The notes beneath the pieces are model-generated. The model ran no database searches, was not told the DNA's origin, and saw only the letters and a program-made list of their open reading frames with translations. From positions 64,884,929-64,948,928 of the forward strand of contig CM049312.1 of the NCBI GenBank assembly GCA_026874595.1: a DNA stretch of 64,000 nucleotides, read 5' to 3'. Below are positions 1-13,470 of the stretch, one piece after another. Position numbers and translations under genes: made by a program. The number at the start of each line of letters is the position of its first letter. Positions within the stretch are counted from its first letter, which is position 1. This stretch comes from Sipunculus nudus (taxonomy: Eukaryota > Annelida > Sipuncula > Golfingiida > Sipunculidae).

Positions 1-1563
1 CTCTGCCAAGGAGGAAATGTATTCGTCACAGTTTGAAACATTAACTTAAATACAAAAGAGGTCGAGCGGTGATTGAGTCCTGCAAGGCTAAGGGCAACGC
101 ATTCCATATGAACGCAAAGAATCAAATAAACCTTCATGGGTCGCAATCCGGGCCATTATTATCGCCAACAGCGGAGTTTATGAAACTCAAGCTGTTTAAC
201 TCTCAAGTGGAAGACAGAGTAGCGGTTCAACTTGCAGTAGAAATGTCAGGGCTTAGGCTGTTTCCGTGGAGATGTTCGCTATCCTGAGTGATTTCTAGTT
301 GTAATAAGCCACCACCAGAATGGACAACGGAGAGCTGCGGATATCCACATGTTATTTATCTAAGGCGGAATATTACTAATGGGTGTTTGAACTAATAATG
401 GTGCTGTTATCAAGCTCTTTTTTGTGCTGTATACAACTGTATCTATATCGTTTTGTGAAACGTTGTATTTCTTTGTGTAAACAAATACATGTATTTGTAA
501 TCACACTTTTTACAGGAAGCCAGGAAGATCAATTCATTCAAAGTTTAAGTGAAGTAAAATGGAAAAAAATACTTTGTAATGTTTATTTTTAAAAAAACAT
601 CGAATGATAAAGTGCCGATAGTATTTCAATGAAAAAAATAGTATGAAACGTCAAAACCAAGACACAGGTTAATTCCAATGACCTTGCTAAAGAGAAAATA
701 TTTGTTTGTATTCAGATACATTGTACGTATTTTTTAATATATCATCTCGTACTATTCGAAGGGAACGTCTTTTTGCCAAAAACAAGTGAAACAGATATTT
801 TGGAAAAACTGAATCATTTGGATGTATGAAAAAATATTATTTTGGACAATCTTTCCATTCATATGGCATAACATGAAACTTCTTGTATCAAACCTTCGGC
901 CTGGAGAGTGAAAATCTTTAAGTTATAATAGATCAACCCCTGTCTTCAAAAATGCATAACTGGACACTGACTTTAATTATTACCATGGAAACTGACATAA
1001 AATATGCACAAGAAAAGGTAAACTATTTCAATTATGAATTCCCCGATACATTTCCAGGCCGGTCATTTAAATTAAAACCATGTGAAGTTTGGAAATAAAA
1101 ATGAGTATTTTGGTAAAACGTTCTGTTGTCATTGGCAAATGATATGACACATATATAGAGTGGAACCTCCCATTTACGGACATTGGTCCGGGAGTTAGAC
1201 TTCTGTCCGAATTATGTCATCAATCCACCCATTTATTTACTTTTCACTTTAAAGTCCGAAATTTGACTTTAAAATATGTAAATATAAGAGAGGTGCCGTG
1301 ACCAACGGTTTAATAGTTTTCGCATGGTAACGTCAAATAACTAAAATTTATAATTATTTTTTACAGTTTATTTTTTTTTTTTTTTACAAAAACAGAGATT
1401 GCACCTCAATATACATTAAAATCTTCACATATTTGATGATACATATATCATTTTCAGATAACTTAGATTATAGTTTTAAGAATTATTTAGCAAAAAGGCT
1501 TGTAACTGCTTCATAGTAAATATATCCATATATATATATATATAGATATGTATATATATATAG

Positions 1564-1641
<78 letters not shown>

Positions 1642-2700
1642 AATATATGCTTCCGAAATATGTACGAAACTGTCTCGATTGTTGGTAGGAATATGGCCTG
1701 AAACAAATAGATGAAAAACTTAAAATTGGGTATCTTTTTGGAAGAGTAATTATATTGTAACACGTATAAACCAGGAAAAATCAATTACGCATAAACCACG
1801 TGAAAATAATTCCACACATCTATATGTGACTACGAGGTACAAGGCAAAGCGTCTTGTGGTTGGAATTAATACCAAATGACATATGAGTCGGACTAAACAC
1901 TATTAAAGGTGTGTCTTTTTAAAAACTTACCAAACAAATTCAATAGCTGTAACAGAGACGTGTTAATTTTATGAAGGGTGACATATATCAATTCTATGAC
2001 ACTCCACGCGGAGTTTGAATGACATTATACGAGCTCATAACAGGTAAAGAACATTCTAATGTGGGTTTATATGACGTCCCACAGCGCCTTCAGGGCCCGA
2101 TGTCGCAGCAGTTAAATAAAAGCGGACTAGACCTGTCTGGCATTGTCGCTCACGACCAATAAACCCATGTTGGCCCCAGTGCCGTTCTCATATGGTGGCA
2201 TTGTGCTTTGGTGGGCTTTATAATGTGACGTGTTATAGGGTCTATGCAGCTCACGTTCCCGGAGGAACTGTTTTATCAGGAGGACCCGTCACTGCAGCGT
2301 CATAAGGACATTGCTTAGGGTAACAAAAAAATGTCAGAAAATGAGACCAATAAAGAGAACAAAATATACGGTACACTAACGGGTGTACTCGAGCCCGAAA
2401 TAGCAGCCTTTCACTAGGTACAGGAAAATCCGTAAATGTAAGATTTTTACTGCCCGACAACGCTATATTTACGTGACAAGAGTGACGTCCTTCGATACTT
2501 TCGTAATTTTTCATTTAAGATTAAAAACTTAAGGACTTTAACAATAGCGATTATGCCAATACATTCTAATTCTCCAGCAAATAATATCAGCATGAAATCT
2601 ACGAAATTAATACTTATTATTACTTTGCCATGATTTTAATTTGGAGAAAATATAAATAGTATTTATTTCCCAGACAAAAGCACCGTCTTTTAGAATCAAA
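1..2700. other. Gene-free stretch with a (TA)n tract
   Basis: No exon with convincing coding content and splice sites was found on either strand. The only clear structure is a TA-rich microsatellite near 1527-1638. Open frames here are short and lack recognisable domains. Confidence 0.5.
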
Positions 2701-2703
2701 TCT

Positions 2704-3007
2704 ATAAAAAAATAAGGTATGGTTCTCAGGCATTATATTTCGGAAATCAGTGCGGGCGGGCGTTATTATTTTTTTTTAACTTTTTTTTTATTTTTTCGAT
2801 ACAAATGTCATATGATCAGGAAAAAGCAAGAAAATAACATAATTTTAAGGCTAAACAGGTAAAAGCACCAAATAACAAAGGAAATCTGATCGAAATTGTA
2901 TTCTTGAAGGTTAAAAAATAAAAATAAAAATGTTTGATGGGGGGGGGGGGGGGGGGTAAAATTGACGCTGGCGATGCCTAAGAATCACACCCTTTATTTT
3001 TTTTGGG
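2704..3007 (+). mobile_element. MITE, TAAGGCC family, copy 1
   Basis: Begins near AATAAGGTATGGTTCTCAGG and ends with the inverted counterpart (GATGCCTAAGAATCACACCC then a TTTATTTT tract). The interior aligns with the copies at 15602 and 34922: GCGGGCGG near the left end, TCATATGATCAGG, CTAAACAGGTAAAAGCAC, AACAAAGGAAAT. Two long poly-G runs have expanded at its right part. It encodes nothing. Confidence 0.7.
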
Positions 3008-3026
3008 GGGGGGGGGGGGGGGGGGC
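2938..3026. repeat. Paired poly-G runs
   Basis: Two uninterrupted G tracts of about 18 and 23 bases, some 50 bases apart, at the right end of the MITE copy. Likely slippage products; could form G-quadruplexes on the plus strand. Confidence 0.85.
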
Positions 3027-4006
3027 TTTACAAGTCTATATTTTTTTTAAGTCGTGACATTCAGGTCACTTAGACCGATATTATAAACAATTTGGGGATA
3101 CTTTCATCAAGTCGATGAGGATATCATTATAACATGTCTATATAATACCTACTAAATAAAATCAGGTAGAAATATTAATTTGAATGAAAAAAGACAAATA
3201 TTATAAGCATGGTGTATGTTCACTGACACCACTGTCTTTTCTTTGCGTTTTTCCGTTATCGCGGCCCGGATTGACTTCCCCGTGAGCAGTCTTTGAGTCG
3301 CAATTACCCAACTGTTTTGGAGCCAGAAAGGGACAAAAACTTTCTTTTCACATGGGAGAGAGCAATGCTTTTAGAAAGCGTATTTGATCATCTTCATCTA
3401 TATTTTCTGCAGGGTGATCCTCTTCCGATTCGTCAGCTTAGTTCCCCGGTAGGTTTCCGACAATTTGAGACCGTTAAAAGCCACAAATCGATAAATTCCG
3501 CTGGTCCAATGTTTGCCTGCCAAGTAGGATAAAAAGCAATAATAACGTTACTGCGGCGGGGTGTTCTTGAAATCACTATGTGCGGACGTCGAACAACCGA
3601 AATTTATTAATGGTTCTCCAGATTAATATCCATAGGCCCGCTTTTCTCTATACCAGCTCTGTGAGTTTATCATTCAAAATGTGATTTTACTCCGACTGGA
3701 TCCAACAGAATCCAACAGATAAACCAATTATGAAATATTAACAAATATCAGAGGTAAGAGTGTGCACAAAAACGCCGACAGGAATGTTAGTTTCAAGCGA
3801 AGAAAGTAAATGTTTGGACTGGATCATGCATCAAGTTCTAAGTTACTCAACACAAGCGGTACTAATAAAATCAAGTTAGTGTTGTTGCCATGTTTTGTGC
3901 TTATGAATTTTGTTTCCTGGCAATATTAAATTTGCAATTTTTCACAACTTTGGCTTTTGTCTTTGCTACAGCGTAAATACATTAAGGTTATATAATATAA
4001 GTGTAT

Positions 4007-4083
<77 letters not shown>

Positions 4084-4869
4084 ACATATATACATATAAC
4101 ATCTTTTATTTTTATAATACAAAAGAAAATCAGATTTCCTAATCTTTTTTTTTCTGAATGTTCTTTTAAAATATGGAACCGAAATTTACCTATATTAGCC
4201 AAAGGGTAGAAGTTCGAAATAGGAAAAATAATTTTTTTTTCACAATTTACGAACTTTAATCCCGACAACACTTGGGTGAGTGGTGTGCACTCGTTCGTGA
4301 AAAAATGCCCCTGCGGACGAAGGAGCTACGTCTGTTTCAGTTCAGCGGGTTATTGATACTAGTATCTAGTGGTCAGGGGGTTTCTACCAGTACTCAGGTG
4401 GATCGTTCGCCTCACACTGCCTCATCAAACAAATCTCATGTCAGTAATATTTCCCTTGTACCACTCACATTGTCATTTGAGCCCTGACATGCGTATAAAC
4501 ATTTCTTTTCCAGTCGATAATATAACAAAAATATTTGTCTAGTTTAAATTTTTATAGCCAAAATATTAAACACAAAAACAGTTTCACAAGAAGTTTAAGT
4601 TCAATATATTATATATATCCATATATTTGTTAGCGGTCATGGTTGCGACCAATGCGACCAATACAGTACGCAATGCGTTTTGGTAACCACACCGATTCAT
4701 TTCGATATATTGACACAGCCCAACTGGCCACCAAGCAAGAACGGTGCATGCGTTCAACCGATCACTTTTTTTGACTTTTCGATGACTGTTTCTTTGTGGT
4801 TCCTTCGTTGGATACTTACTCTGGGTTTGGTTGGAGTTCATCATGTTGAAGTTTCCGAGTCACTAGTAG

Positions 4870-4929
<60 letters not shown>

Positions 4930-6430
4930 TATTTAAATTAAAATTATGAAATATCGAAAGCAGAATGTATTTTCCTGAAGAAACTAACTATCTCCGAAGT
5001 ATATGTAACCAGTAAATTATCATGGTAAAAGAACTTAAAAACCTTTATATTTTTATTTAGATGAGCAATTTACCCTATGAATATTATTAATTAGAACAAT
5101 AGATAATCTAGACCCGATTTTTATATATTTCACGTGATGCTGTGGAGACCGGAAACAGACTTCTCCTCCGATGTTTAATCAGATTTAAACATGATGGGGG
5201 TGTATTAAAATCGTTTTCCCTTTCTTTACAATTTATGGCTAATTAAAATTAGTTAAGAAAACGATGGGTAAAATTGGAAAGGATTTGTCGGCGGACAAAA
5301 AAATCCTGCATTTGTATAACCTTTATTAATATTTGTAATCAATGTAACCAATTGTGTATATCGTTCTTAATATTTCTTTAGACTTTATCAATTATCTGCA
5401 TTCCCTGCCTGATGAGTACAGACAAAATCATTTAAAAAAATGATAAGTACTCAGGTACCCGGGATCTAGATTAGATTCATTCTTCTTTTAGTCCTTGCGT
5501 TTTGACCAATTTATAAACGAAATTGTGTGAGTTTTTAAATTTTCATGAAAACAGTCATAACATTAAAAAAATAAATAAATATCACGCTGCACTTTTTATA
5601 ATACTGATGAGTATTCTGTGTTATCTTAATACTGCTACTGAATGAAATATTGTAAAAAGGAGCGTTTATCCTGGTAAACGCTGGGCGTTCAAAGAACAAG
5701 GTTACAACCAAAAGTATTTCTTGTTTTATAAACTTAAACATGCAAACACACAATTTTATTATCAGAATCTAGGAAATGAAAAAGAAACGACTGGACGGGC
5801 ATACTGAAAACAAAATCAACCATGGGCGTCAATTTATCTTCAGACGTTTGGGGTATGACTCACAGGTGAGTGACTGTAGTCAAAAGTTCGGACACTTTTA
5901 AATAAATATATATAAAAAGGTTTAAGGTTTTCATAAATAAGGTATTCTATTTCCAGTACATATTTATTCTAAACCATGTTTAGATAATTACTATTTCAAT
6001 ATAAGCACAGAAATGAAGGTCTATAATTCTTATTATTAATATATTTAATTTCCGATATATAATTATTATTCTATGTATATCACGAGAGGATGATAACATT
6101 GACCATCCCTTGCTAATGTTGGGGAATTTATATCCCTGTATTTACGCCCCTGTTATCAACCAACAGGCACTTGATAAAATGTATTCACTGCGTGAGCAAT
6201 ATAACAAACATCACTGGGCAAATCTCCCTGTCACCTATCTTACCTATCTACTATCCCACTAATTAAACATGATTCCCTTACTTACCGCCCATCAGCCTCA
6301 GTTATGCTATGATGAACTCTAAATAAAGCTTAAAACAACTTATCAGTCCTCCTACTTAATCGCTTCAATTCATGCTCTGATTTAAATATATGCATAAGTG
6401 GAAGCAGCCAACTATTGGAAGATTCAAAAG
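3027..6430. other. Gene-free stretch with (TA)n tracts
   Basis: Contains (TA)n arrays at about 4013-4080 and 4870-4924. No exon or domain was recognised. An 79-codon frame at 3293-3532 has no recognisable homology and no supporting splice or poly(A) context. Confidence 0.45.
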
Positions 6431-6436
6431 TTGTTT

Positions 6437-6830
6437 AAAGCCGGCTTCTGTGGCTCAGGGGTAGAGCGCAGGGCTCAAAGCCGGGAGATCGTGAGATCGA
6501 ATCTCAGCCGAGCCGGTGAGATTTTTCACGGTCGACCCCTACCCAGGGTGGGTGCTCTGCAGGCCCAATGGGGAGACTGTACCCGACAGTCGGGTTTCAC
6601 TCACAAACAAGTGCGCCTTTCGGGGGTTCCTCGGTGTTATGACCCAGCAATGGGAATGAGACACACCCAGGACCCGCAGGAGTGAATCACCGAGCCTGGT
6701 TGACGCCAGAGCATTGTGTGTAAGCCCCTGTCACGGAGTCCGAAACCGGAATGGAAATTCTGCGGTTGTATAGACTTAGTTAAGCAAGCATTTAAAAAAT
6801 GGAGGGGTTACCTCCACCAAAAAAAAAAGC
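6437..6830 (+). mobile_element. tRNA-derived SINE, full length
   Basis: The head looks like a tRNA gene: an A-box-like TGGCTCAGGGG and a B-box-like AGATCGAATCT, preceded by GCCGGCTTCTG. A roughly 300-bp tRNA-unrelated body follows and ends in an A-rich tail at about 6818-6829. Imperfect flanking direct repeats (TTGTTTAAAGC on the left, CTGCTTAAAGC on the right) look like a target duplication. Related copies lie at 13471 and 25629. This is a retroposon rather than a functional tRNA gene, because the tRNA part continues into a shared body. Confidence 0.8.
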
Positions 6831-9660
6831 TGCTTAAAGCCTCATGTAGTGGTGATTTAGCATAAATTAGCATAATATCGCCCACCCGGTGAATACATTG
6901 TGTCAAGTGCCTGCGAATCAACCTTATTAATTGTTCTTTGTGTGGTTTTATTGTGTTATCGGGCCCGTTTTAGCTCTTGTCATGGTATATTTTGTGACGG
7001 CATCCTCCTAATATATATATTCTCCGGTCATTTTTTTTCTTTTTCTATGGGGGTCCATTAAATAAGGAAAAACAAAATGAATTGTTGTTAAGGGAACCCA
7101 GCAATGTCATCCCGTATAAATTATGTTGTTATAAGTACATTACCCAGGTGGATGGTAAGATTTGCTAATGAAAACAATTTAATTAAGATACACTAGGTAA
7201 ATAATTTATGATTTTTCTTTCATGTGACTGCCTCTTCATGCAAACTTGCATGAGAAGCCATCCTTATTTTTTAACTATTGCTTTGAAGATTATTTACGAG
7301 ACCAGTATCTAATTTATCTCTGATGTACGTGTTAATAATTTAGTTGAAGTAGGGATAAAAAAATAGATTGTATTCCTTGATATTGAATTACAGTATTAAA
7401 TCAGTTTTATTCATGCTGGAAACCCCCTTGTTTTTTATGTCTGTTTCATGTTTTGGCTAAATAAAGATTAGTTTAGAAAAGCCTAATGCGTAAGATGTGA
7501 GGAGACGGAAAGCGTATTTGGAGTACAGGCATTTGTGTATACCTTATAAAAACTAACTTCAGTATGAAAGTTCGGTAATATCATATCAGATTTTTGCAAC
7601 TGTCTGCGTTTCCTACCTGATAAACAAAGAGAAATCCTTAATAAAAAATAAAAAGGTGCCTTGAGTCTATGAAATTAGGAAGTTGATTCTTTGTGTTCTT
7701 GTGATTTGCCTTTCTTCAAGGTTAAATTGTCTGGGTGTTTAGTTTTTCATGAAGATTGACGTCAATAAAAAAACTCAGGCTGCAATTTTTTTATTATGCT
7801 GATGAATATCTTGATGTAGGCAATACTACTGCAGACTGATGGCAAACTGAACTTCGGTCCTAAGGAAATTTTTATGGGTAAATATTGATTACCATATTCC
7901 CTTGATCACACGCCGGGCCTTGAATAGTCGCCTGCTTTATTTAGTGGCCGAGGCAAATTATGTCTCAGCACAATAGCCGCCGGCCTCAAATAGGTGCAGG
8001 TCGTGTTCAGAGGAATGCTGTCAGAGTAGTTTCAATGTTTGCCGCCAGATGTCTTTCCGTCACTAAAATATGTACATTTTTGACAGGAGATTGTTGTATG
8101 ACTTTCGAATTGTGTGTGATGATAATATCTTTATAATTCCTCTTTATGTCTTTTTTTACGTGCATGCCTACCAGAAAAAAAGAACATTGTAACAACCGGA
8201 ATAGTTTCCCGTATTTCTCACACACCAACACACTCATACACACATGCAAGAAAGTTCTTTGCGGCTTACTCCTATTTAAAATTATTAGTTCTTTACTTGT
8301 GAAGGAGTAATAAGCTTTATTATTTTTTGCAAATGTGCACCTCGTGGATGCCCCATCGCTTCTCCATGATCCTCTCCATTATTGTATTACCAAATATGAT
8401 AGATAAAGTCAAGGATACGGACCCGAACACTTAGTATAAACCGTGTCTAATAGAGGTCGTTAGTGTCAGTGGTCTATTCACTTGCTTCAGGATAAACCAT
8501 AGAGCGCGTAACAGCATACATAATATACCGTGGTGCCTCTCCACGGGGGAATCTCAATGAATCACCGCTATATAGTGTTACAGAACCTAAAATCAACAGA
8601 TCACGTAGTCGTGACGAATATAAATTTTGTAATTGAGATAAACAAAATAAGATTCTGTAACAATAGGCAGCGTGAAATGTTTAGGGGAATGAATGAAGAA
8701 GTAAGTAGTTTTTTGTTAACACATAATTATAATTTATTCTTAAAACAATCCTAACATTACACTGAATCAATACAATTACACAGTATAACAACAGTACAAC
8801 AGTAAATCAATACAAGTATATAAATAAAGTGTACAGTACCTGGATACCAGCACTGTCACAGCGACAACAAGTCCTTATAACACACAACCCAGATGAAAAG
8901 TTCACATAAATCTTCTCAGAGAATACAAGTCAAGTTCATTCACAAAATCAATCCGTTGTAATCCCAAAGTGAAGTCCCTGTCATAATCCCGAAGCAAAAT
9001 GAAGAATATATAAGATCCGTCACAAATTTAGAAAAAAACTAAAATTGTCGCACTTATCGGAAAAGGTCCACAACTCAATTACACGCTTCTGTGTCGGCTG
9101 GAATATTTCTCTCCTCTCTCTCGGCTCTAAAACACAGCCCCTTATTTATAACTTTCATCTCAAGCCGAGAACTTTCCATTTCTCGAACAATCCAAAGAAC
9201 CTAACATGATACACAGTACACACGCGTTACAGAAAAACATCTAGAACAACATCGCTGTGTTTCTACATATTAGGGTTCACACGTGAGCCTGCCCGGCTCG
9301 GCCAGGCGAGAAAACCCCAGACTAGCATGACCGCTGTGTACATGTCAGACCACCCCGGGCTATGCCGTCATAGCAACGGCCAATGCTGGCGCTGCACATA
9401 CTCGTACAATAAAAGAGACATCTGTAACAAAAGTGGACATGACCTTTATATAATGCGCAGTTTTTGACTCTCCTGAACTTCCATCATATTATTATCAAAG
9501 CTGTGGTCATGACCTCCAAAAGTTGACATATCTATAAAGTGGGCAGTTTGGGCCAGTCCTCAGTATGCCAGTATCATAGAGGTTTCACTGTATTTACTTT
9601 ATCCATGTTCCTAAATCTTATTTTTTAATCCCTGTGCTTCAATTCTTCCTCTGTTTTTCT
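6831..9660. other. Gene-free stretch
   Basis: No exon, RNA gene or clear repeat family was recognised on either strand. Short open frames lack domains. Its right part is downstream of the small membrane-peptide gene. Confidence 0.4.
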
Positions 9661-9670
9661 AAGTTGGAAA

Positions 9671-9733
9671 TTTATTGTGTGACGGCAAAAACATGTTTCT
9701 ATGTACTTCAAGGCGATATATGTTGGTTTTATT
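9671..9733 (-). terminator. Candidate poly(A) signals for the small membrane-peptide gene
   Basis: Two AATAAA hexamers read on the minus strand (complements at 9728-9733 and 9671-9676). They lie about 180 and 240 bases after the stop codon at 9911, at a plausible 3'-UTR distance. Confidence 0.4.
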
Positions 9734-9910
9734 GAATGGCAGTACCCTTCTTTGTGTGTTTTGGTGGAGGAACTGCAGGCGTCAGGATCGATAATTCCAA
9801 ACCTTGTTTGACGTCACCAGAATTATTCCCGTGACAGGCACGGGAAGAAAACCTGCAGGATTGTTTAACCTACACCATACACACACAAAGCACCTGACAG
9901 CCACTGAATG

Positions 9911-10047
9911 TTAAATCGGTGCGTCTGTGTCCTCGGCATTGATCGGCAGTCTTCGGTATTGACCATTCCGCTTCCGGGGGCGGTAAACGAGAAAGGCTAC
10001 TAGGAGTAAGGTAAGCAGTAGCGCCGACAAAACGCCGTAGGTCAGAC
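9911..10047 (-). CDS. Exon 2 of the small membrane-peptide gene
   Basis: Terminal coding exon with a pyrimidine-rich acceptor ending TAG, one transmembrane helix, the RPRKR basic cluster and a TAA stop at 9911-9913. It starts in phase 1. Confidence 0.6.
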
Positions 10048-10768
10048 CTACAACATAAAGGAGAGTAAGTTCAGAACTAACGCTGTGGTACCATGGTAAA
10101 TGGTCAAACAAGTGTCAAAATTAGTTCAATAAACAACCTAATATTATTATACCGCCGCCAGATGGAGATATATTATATTTCCCTCTTGGTCGTTTTCCTT
10201 TAACCCACATTACGCAAAATCCGATGAACGGATATGAATGAAATATTGAGTGTGAATTACACCCCTAAGAACAATCTATTAAATTCTGAACGGTCAATTT
10301 AGAATTTGTGCAAACCCTACTATGGCCTCGTGTGCAACCAGATGCACATAAAAGTAAAAATAATAATAATAATAAAAAAAAAAAATAAATAAAAAATAAA
10401 AGAGAGGTACGCTGAGTCACCATTGTGATCTTTGTGTCTTATTCAAAGGATTTCTTTCATTGGAAGTTTTTTTTTTGGTCTTATTTAGGACCGGATCAAA
10501 TAACTGGATTTCTTTATGGAATCTCTTATAACGATCGAACTGTTCAACCGCCAAACTTTTCACTGAAACCCAAAGGAGAGCAGTGTGAAGATTAAGGCGG
10601 AAGTATAAATCCGACATTTCTAATTTTAAATTATGTTCATGGTGTTCTTAAATTCTCACTTAATGTGATATGCCAAGCTTATTAATCCAATGGCCAGTCT
10701 GTGAAAGACATCCTTATCACCTCAACAATATATTTGTTTGTCTGCCTTGAATAATTCAGTATTTCAAA

Positions 10769-10818
<50 letters not shown>

Positions 10819-11419
10819 TATATACATATATATACACATATTATTTTTAGCGGGGAACCCTGATTCCGTTTATTACCCCTCGCTTATCAACATTCGTTAC
10901 AATGTCACGTTGTGATAGATAGAATAATAATATATAAACAATCATATTTCAAGTTACTTTTTGAGGTTTCCCCATTATTTAATACGACAGGTATATCATA
11001 TTTGGCAAATTCTCTGCTGTTTTAAGCCCACAGAGTTTATTTCTACATTGGTATTTGCATACGGTTTGCGTGTAGGAATGTTTCTTTTTAGTTTGGGAAA
11101 AATAACAGAGCAAAGCATCGTCATCTGGAAAACGGTTGCTTTTAAAAAATGACCTAGTATAGTAATTGTGCATAGTAATAGTTACATGTATCAGATTTTC
11201 AATTCGACCTTGACCTATTCTTTCAAGGTCGTACTCTATTTGCCCTAATATCGCTCGGTTGAAAGTAAGTGTGGAGAGGGGGCGGCGGCTTCAAGTGATC
11301 GCTAACGATTGTATACCTCAAGATTGATTATGCACACAACAAAATCCATAAACAGGGGTTTGGGAAACCAAATACACCTTACCTGGCTTCTGGTGTGACC
11401 AGACGTCCGTGCTGTTCAT
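9911..11419 (-). CDS. Two-exon single-pass membrane micropeptide, 57 aa (spliced)
   Basis: Proposed coding exons are 11419..11383 (37 nt, ATG to a GTAAGG donor) and 10047..9911 (137 nt, acceptor TTTATGTTGTAG). The joined frame is 174 nt, 57 residues plus stop, with a phase-1 junction. The first in-frame ATG is preceded by in-frame TAG and TAA. The N-terminus is short and polar (MNSTDVWSHQKPG) with one N-glycosylation sequon, N2-S3-T4. It is followed by one helix of about 20 residues (GVLSALLLTLLLVAFLVY), a basic stop-transfer RPRKR and an acidic tail ending DAPI. This suggests an N-out single-pass protein at the plasma or an internal membrane. No family was recognised. Exon 2 is also phase-compatible with exon 7 of the large gene upstream, so it could be an alternative terminal exon instead. 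Confidence 0.45.
10773..10838. repeat. (TA)n microsatellite
   Basis: Long TA array with a few TACA interruptions inside the intron of the proposed small gene. Confidence 0.9.
11383..11419 (-). CDS. Exon 1 of the small membrane-peptide gene
   Basis: Short start exon of 12 codons plus one base, ending AAGCCAG before GTAAGG. Its phase-1 end fits exon 2. The 5'-UTR extent is unknown. Confidence 0.4.
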
Positions 11420-12029
11420 AGTCAATACCTTTTGTTACTAGATGCCGTGTCCCTTAACATATCCACATCAATATCAGCAACACGTCTGTAGTGTGTCAAC
11501 AAACCCTCGTTATACGTGAAGCGTAATGACTTCATTGTACTTAACACAGGTAGCGGATTATCAATGTATACGTGAATACTGATGACCCACGTGATCGCCC
11601 GAAGTTCAATATTGATTTTGGTCATCCGGCAACGTCTTATTATCATATTGATTAACACAACGGCAAATATTATTGTATCATGTGATAGAAACGGCGTTCG
11701 GCGCCCTTGTATCAGTGTATTATTGATCTTTGTTCCTTGGTGGATATTGCTCCTCAGATAAAGCCTTTATTAACGCCATAAATTATACCTCCGGGGAACA
11801 TGGGGAGCTCGTGTCGTCTTGCGATATTCAGTGTTCAGAAGCACACATTGTGACATTTTATGTCGAAAAAAAAAACATCACTGATGATTAAGATGTATAA
11901 TTTTATTAGTCATTATCGCACCTAGTCAAGATGTGGTTTGGCTCAGGATTGAAAGATAAGGGGTATATCGACATATTACTCGACTCTGACACGCATCTTA
12001 TATTGAAAATTATTAGGATATTGTATGTG

Positions 12030-12375
12030 TAAGCTATGCATTCTTGAATTGACATTAACATTAGCCCATTTTTTAATAATTAAATCTAATGTAAGCTACC
12101 TTATAGAATTTGCATTGACATTAGCCCATGTTTTTTAATAATTGAATCTAATGTAAGCTACCTGATTGAATTGGCATTAACATGAGCCCATAATTTTGAA
12201 TAATTAAATCTAATCTAAGCTACCTGATTGAATTTGCATTGACATGAGCCCATGTTTTTTAATAATTAGATCCAATGTAAGCTATCTTACTGAATCAGCC
12301 CATGTTTTTTATGATTAAATCTAATGTAAGCTTCCTTAATGAACTGGCATTAACATAAGCCTATGTTTTTGTAGT
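12030..12375 (+). repeat. Minisatellite, about 60-bp unit, about six copies
   Basis: Direct repeats of a unit that reads roughly AATTGGCATTAACAT, then AGCCCATGTTTTTTAATAAT, then TAAATCTAATGTAAGCTACC. Units begin near 12046, 12106, 12168, 12230 and 12292, the last ones being shortened. Copies differ at several positions each, so the array is not young. Confidence 0.9.
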
Positions 12376-12488
12376 GCTGGAAATTGAGTAAAATGATTTT
12401 CGTATAAAAAATATATATTTCGTAATATGTGGTGTGAGCGTCGACAATCATGAAATTCCGAGAGAGGGATTTTGTCCCGAGTGTCACA

Positions 12489-12512
12489 GGGGGGGGGGGG
12501 CGGGGGGGGGCG
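12489..12512. repeat. Poly-G tract
   Basis: Two G runs separated by a single C in otherwise non-repetitive sequence. Confidence 0.85.
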
Positions 12513-13470
12513 GTCTGTCAGTACTCCTTTCGATTGTGCCCCTAAAATTTTATCAGCAAGCAACGCCCATGAGAAAACTTACAATAGGTATCAGCAGAGC
12601 GCATACCTCCGCCCACGCAAAACGATTCTACTTGACCGGCAATTTATCCAGGTCCGCATCAGAATTTTAATCAGACTCTTCCCATGTCACACCCTTCTAC
12701 AAAACTAATTCACTAGTAATTCAGTGGTTTAACGAACTTCTGCTGAAAAAAAACCCAACCAAACGGCAAACGAAGAGACAGACATGGTTGAACCCATTAT
12801 CTCCTTGACATAGGTAATCTTATATATTTAGATATTATTTGCAGACCATTTAATCCATTTTATTTCATAAACTATTTACTAAACATACATTTCAATTTGA
12901 AAAAAAAAGTATGTTCTTGCCTTAGATACAGTCTTATAAACGGACACGTTTTGAGTGTTCTGTGCGGAAATGGAACATCAAAACCGGAAATCAATATCAC
13001 ATTTTCCTCTGACAGTCACGGTACTTGGTAACACCTGCCACTGCGTTATCACATTCGCACGCAGTTCAAAGTTTGGCAGATATGTTTCATGCATGAATGT
13101 GATTAAGAATAACTAACGACTTTACCGCCCCCGCCCACTGCGAAATCTATATATGTAATGGCCACTGTGTAAAACTACATTAACATCGTATGGTACAAAT
13201 ATATTTGTTGGATATTCTGGTGATGAGTTTTGATATTTCAAGTTTATATTGTTTCTGTCAAATGTTATACATGAGAAAAACAGTTTTTTTTAGGAATTTT
13301 GTAAACTTCCCCTTGTGCCTATTTCAGAATTTCTTTATAATCAGATATGGTTGAAGAATTTCTGATTCAAACAGATTTTAACTACTGAGGCATTAAATTT
13401 TATACATGTTTTATACTTTGCGGTATAACTTCTACTGCCACACAAACGCCTTACATTTTCAACTCCCATT

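Noticed and set aside
6437-6515. Functional tRNA gene
   Set aside because: A and B boxes are present, but the sequence runs on into a body shared with other copies, has an A-rich tail and target duplication, and is a SINE head.
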